Source: an uncultured Saprospiraceae bacterium
GTDB taxonomy: Bacteria; Bacteroidota; Bacteroidia; Chitinophagales; Saprospiraceae
Direction of reading: 5' to 3'
Assembly: GCA_937927835.1 (NCBI GenBank)
Contig: CALGJS010000448.1
Span: forward strand, 1-32,226
Length of the DNA stretch: 32,226 nt
A program made the position numbers and the translations under genes. The notes under the pieces were generated by a model that worked only from the letters and a program-made list of their open reading frames with translations, made no database searches and was not told the origin of the DNA. Position 1 is the stretch's first letter. Each line of letters begins with the position of its first letter. Positions 30,923 through 32,226 of this stretch are shown here, piece after piece.

Positions 30923-32104
30923 TCATGAATGATACAATTCATAAATTGTATCTACAGCCCCTATTCCCAAAATGACATAAAGCCACTCGCCGGGAAAGAC
31001 ACCAGACAGCCAAGTCAATAATTGAATACTGATAATCGTAATCGAAAACCCTAAACAATTCACCAACGTAAGCGCCGTTCCTTTAATTTCTGGAGGCGCA
31101 TTATTGGCCACCAAAGTAGAAAACATAGGAGAGTCGGCGATGACCACCATTCCCCAAAAGAATAAAAATAAAATGAAAACAGGAAAGGAAAAATAAAAAA
31201 ATAAAGGCGATAAAAAACAACAAACCCCAGATAATCCAAGTGCTAATCGAGCCGTTTTAGCTGTACCAAATTTTAAGGATAACTGTCCACTCAATACACA
31301 AGCCAGACCTCCTATCGCAATCACTAAAAATGACCACCACGATACATCTAAGTTGGTACTCGAATGCAATTGTTGATGCGTTGCTAACATCACCGGAACA
31401 AAAGCCCAGAAGGCATATAGTTCCCACATATGGCCAAAATAACCGAAGGCAGCTGCTCGAAATTTAGGATAGCGAAACACCTCAAAAATAGCGGTTCCGC
31501 TCAATCGTTGCCCTGGTTTACGATAAGGTCCATCAGGAACAAAAAACCACATCATTAAGCCACCAAAGGCAGCCAAAATAGAAGTTGTGACGACGACTGC
31601 CCGCCATGATAAACTTTCGTTGGTGATCACTTTTAACAAATGTGGAAAAGCAGTACCTAGTACCAAAGCCCCCACCAAAAACCCTAAAGATCGTCCTAGT
31701 TTTTCAGCAAAATAATCTGCCGATATTTTCATTCCAACGGGATAAATACCTGCTAGAAAAAACCCAGTTATAAATCTTAAAAAGAATAGACTACCAAAAC
31801 TATGACCAGACCAAATGACACCTAGATTAGCCAGCGCTCCCATCATAGCTGAAAAAAGAAAAACTAGAGAAGGAGAAAAACGATCAGCCAAAGAATACCA
31901 AGCAAATATTAAAGTGCCACTAATAAATCCAAATTGGACCGCCGAAGTCAATCCTCCTAAAGCTTTTGTTGATAAATTAAAATCGGCAATTAAATTATCC
32001 ATCACCCCATTACTAGCAAACCAAAGTGAGGTGCAGCAAAATTGGGCCGCTACAATAACAGGGAGTACGTAAGGAGCAGGATCTGTATTTTTCGTGATTG
32101 ACAT
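30923..32104 (-). CDS. Major facilitator superfamily (MFS) transporter
   Basis: 393 residues from ATG 32104. A TTG nine codons upstream (32131) is less likely, since the region between carries no helix and ATG starts are the rule here. About twelve hydrophobic segments. MFS features: the loop after helix 2 has WYSLADRFSPSLVFL, a degenerate form of motif A. FFLRFITGFFLAGIYPVGMKISADYF is typical of helices 4 and 5, and VPDGPYRKPGQRL marks the central loop. The substrate is unknown. The 3' end of the gene overlaps a perfect dyad GATACAATT/AATTGTATC (30931-30952), and GATACAATTCAT occurs twice there. The gene probably stands alone on the minus strand. Confidence 0.88.
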   Translation of the reverse strand: MSITKNTDPAPYVLPVIVAAQFCCTSLWFASNGVMDNLIADFNLSTKALGGLTSAVQFGFISGTLIFAWYSLADRFSPSLVFLFSAMMGALANLGVIWSGHSFGSLFFLRFITGFFLAGIYPVGMKISADYFAEKLGRSLGFLVGALVLGTAFPHLLKVITNESLSWRAVVVTTSILAAFGGLMMWFFVPDGPYRKPGQRLSGTAIFEVFRYPKFRAAAFGYFGHMWELYAFWAFVPVMLATHQQLHSSTNLDVSWWSFLVIAIGGLACVLSGQLSLKFGTAKTARLALGLSGVCCFLSPLFFYFSFPVFILFLFFWGMVVIADSPMFSTLVANNAPPEIKGTALTLVNCLGFSITIISIQLLTWLSGVFPGEWLYVILGIGAVDTIYELYHS

Positions 32105-32226
32105 GTTAATGGGACGAACGACTTTGGCCAAAATGATAAAACACCCTTAGATAAAAGGCCATTAAGTTTTAAATATTCAGAAACTGTGCGCGATCAAATC
32201 TATTTTTTAGTCTCCAAATTAGCGGC

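Noticed and set aside
30915-30952. GATACAATTCAT repeats and dyad at the 3' end of the MFS gene as an attachment site
   Set aside because: No integrase or second copy elsewhere in the window; it overlaps coding sequence and may simply be a local duplication or weak terminator.
32102-32131. TTG start for the MFS gene
   Set aside because: TTG starts are rare, the added nine residues are not conserved-looking, and an ATG lies nearer to the first membrane helix.

Overview
The window looks like a chromosomal segment of a Bacteroidota bacterium, most likely near the Saprospiria. This rests on type IX secretion (T9SS) C-terminal sorting domains on two exported proteins, a DUF1800-DUF1501 gene pair, LamG/DUF8202 surface modules with Cys-Asn-Asn-Asp calcium-type linkers, Bacteroidota-style -7 boxes (TAnnTTTG) and a general lack of Shine-Dalgarno sites. 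The assignment is inferred from gene content; no rRNA, tRNA or CRISPR array is present.

Layout. 1-113: 5' end of a cupin gene on the minus strand. 213-1579: an IS110-family element whose 5' leader holds a structured RNA (1311-1490). 1617-3416: hscB and a zinc amidase on the minus strand, separated by REP-like hairpin repeats. 3460-3585: possible gene remnant. 3673-5421: a secreted M43 metalloprotease and a lipoprotein, ending in a strong bidirectional terminator. 5546-6955: CoiA-like nuclease protein on the minus strand. 7305-9696: an AraC-family regulator, a hexamer repeat tract, 21-bp-spaced direct repeats with a promoter, and a triple cupredoxin-like exported protein. 9925-14378: a large LamG/DUF8202 surface-protein gene broken by a 17-bp tandem duplication and an in-frame TAG. 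14410-16122: exported MORN-type protein. 16617-19547: molybdenum hydroxylase large and small subunits, separated by a 155-bp MITE-like insertion. 19665-22633: a second AraC regulator followed by NTF2-like, isochorismatase-fold and peroxiredoxin-like genes. 22743-26335: DUF1800-DUF1501 operon. 26521-27654: glycerate kinase. 27849-32104: a large membrane protein with an AIM24-like end, an EamA permease and an MFS permease.

Main observations. (1) The IS110 leader folds into the two-loop layout of a bridge RNA. The first loop matches the two DNA flanks of the element and the second loop matches its two ends, in the orientation that IS621-type bridge RNAs use. This lets me propose element boundaries and an empty site, which is itself a hairpin. 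(2) Both AraC regulators are followed by a direct repeat with 21-bp period, placed 21-22 bp upstream of a -7 box (CATCTTTG or TATCTTTG), so each probably activates the gene or genes directly downstream. (3) The surface-protein gene can be rebuilt on paper by removing one copy of a 17-bp repeat in its signal-peptide region. (4) The isochorismatase-fold protein lacks the expected catalytic Cys, and the triple cupredoxin lacks part of the usual copper ligand set.

All functions are judged by eye from sequence motifs; no database search was run.
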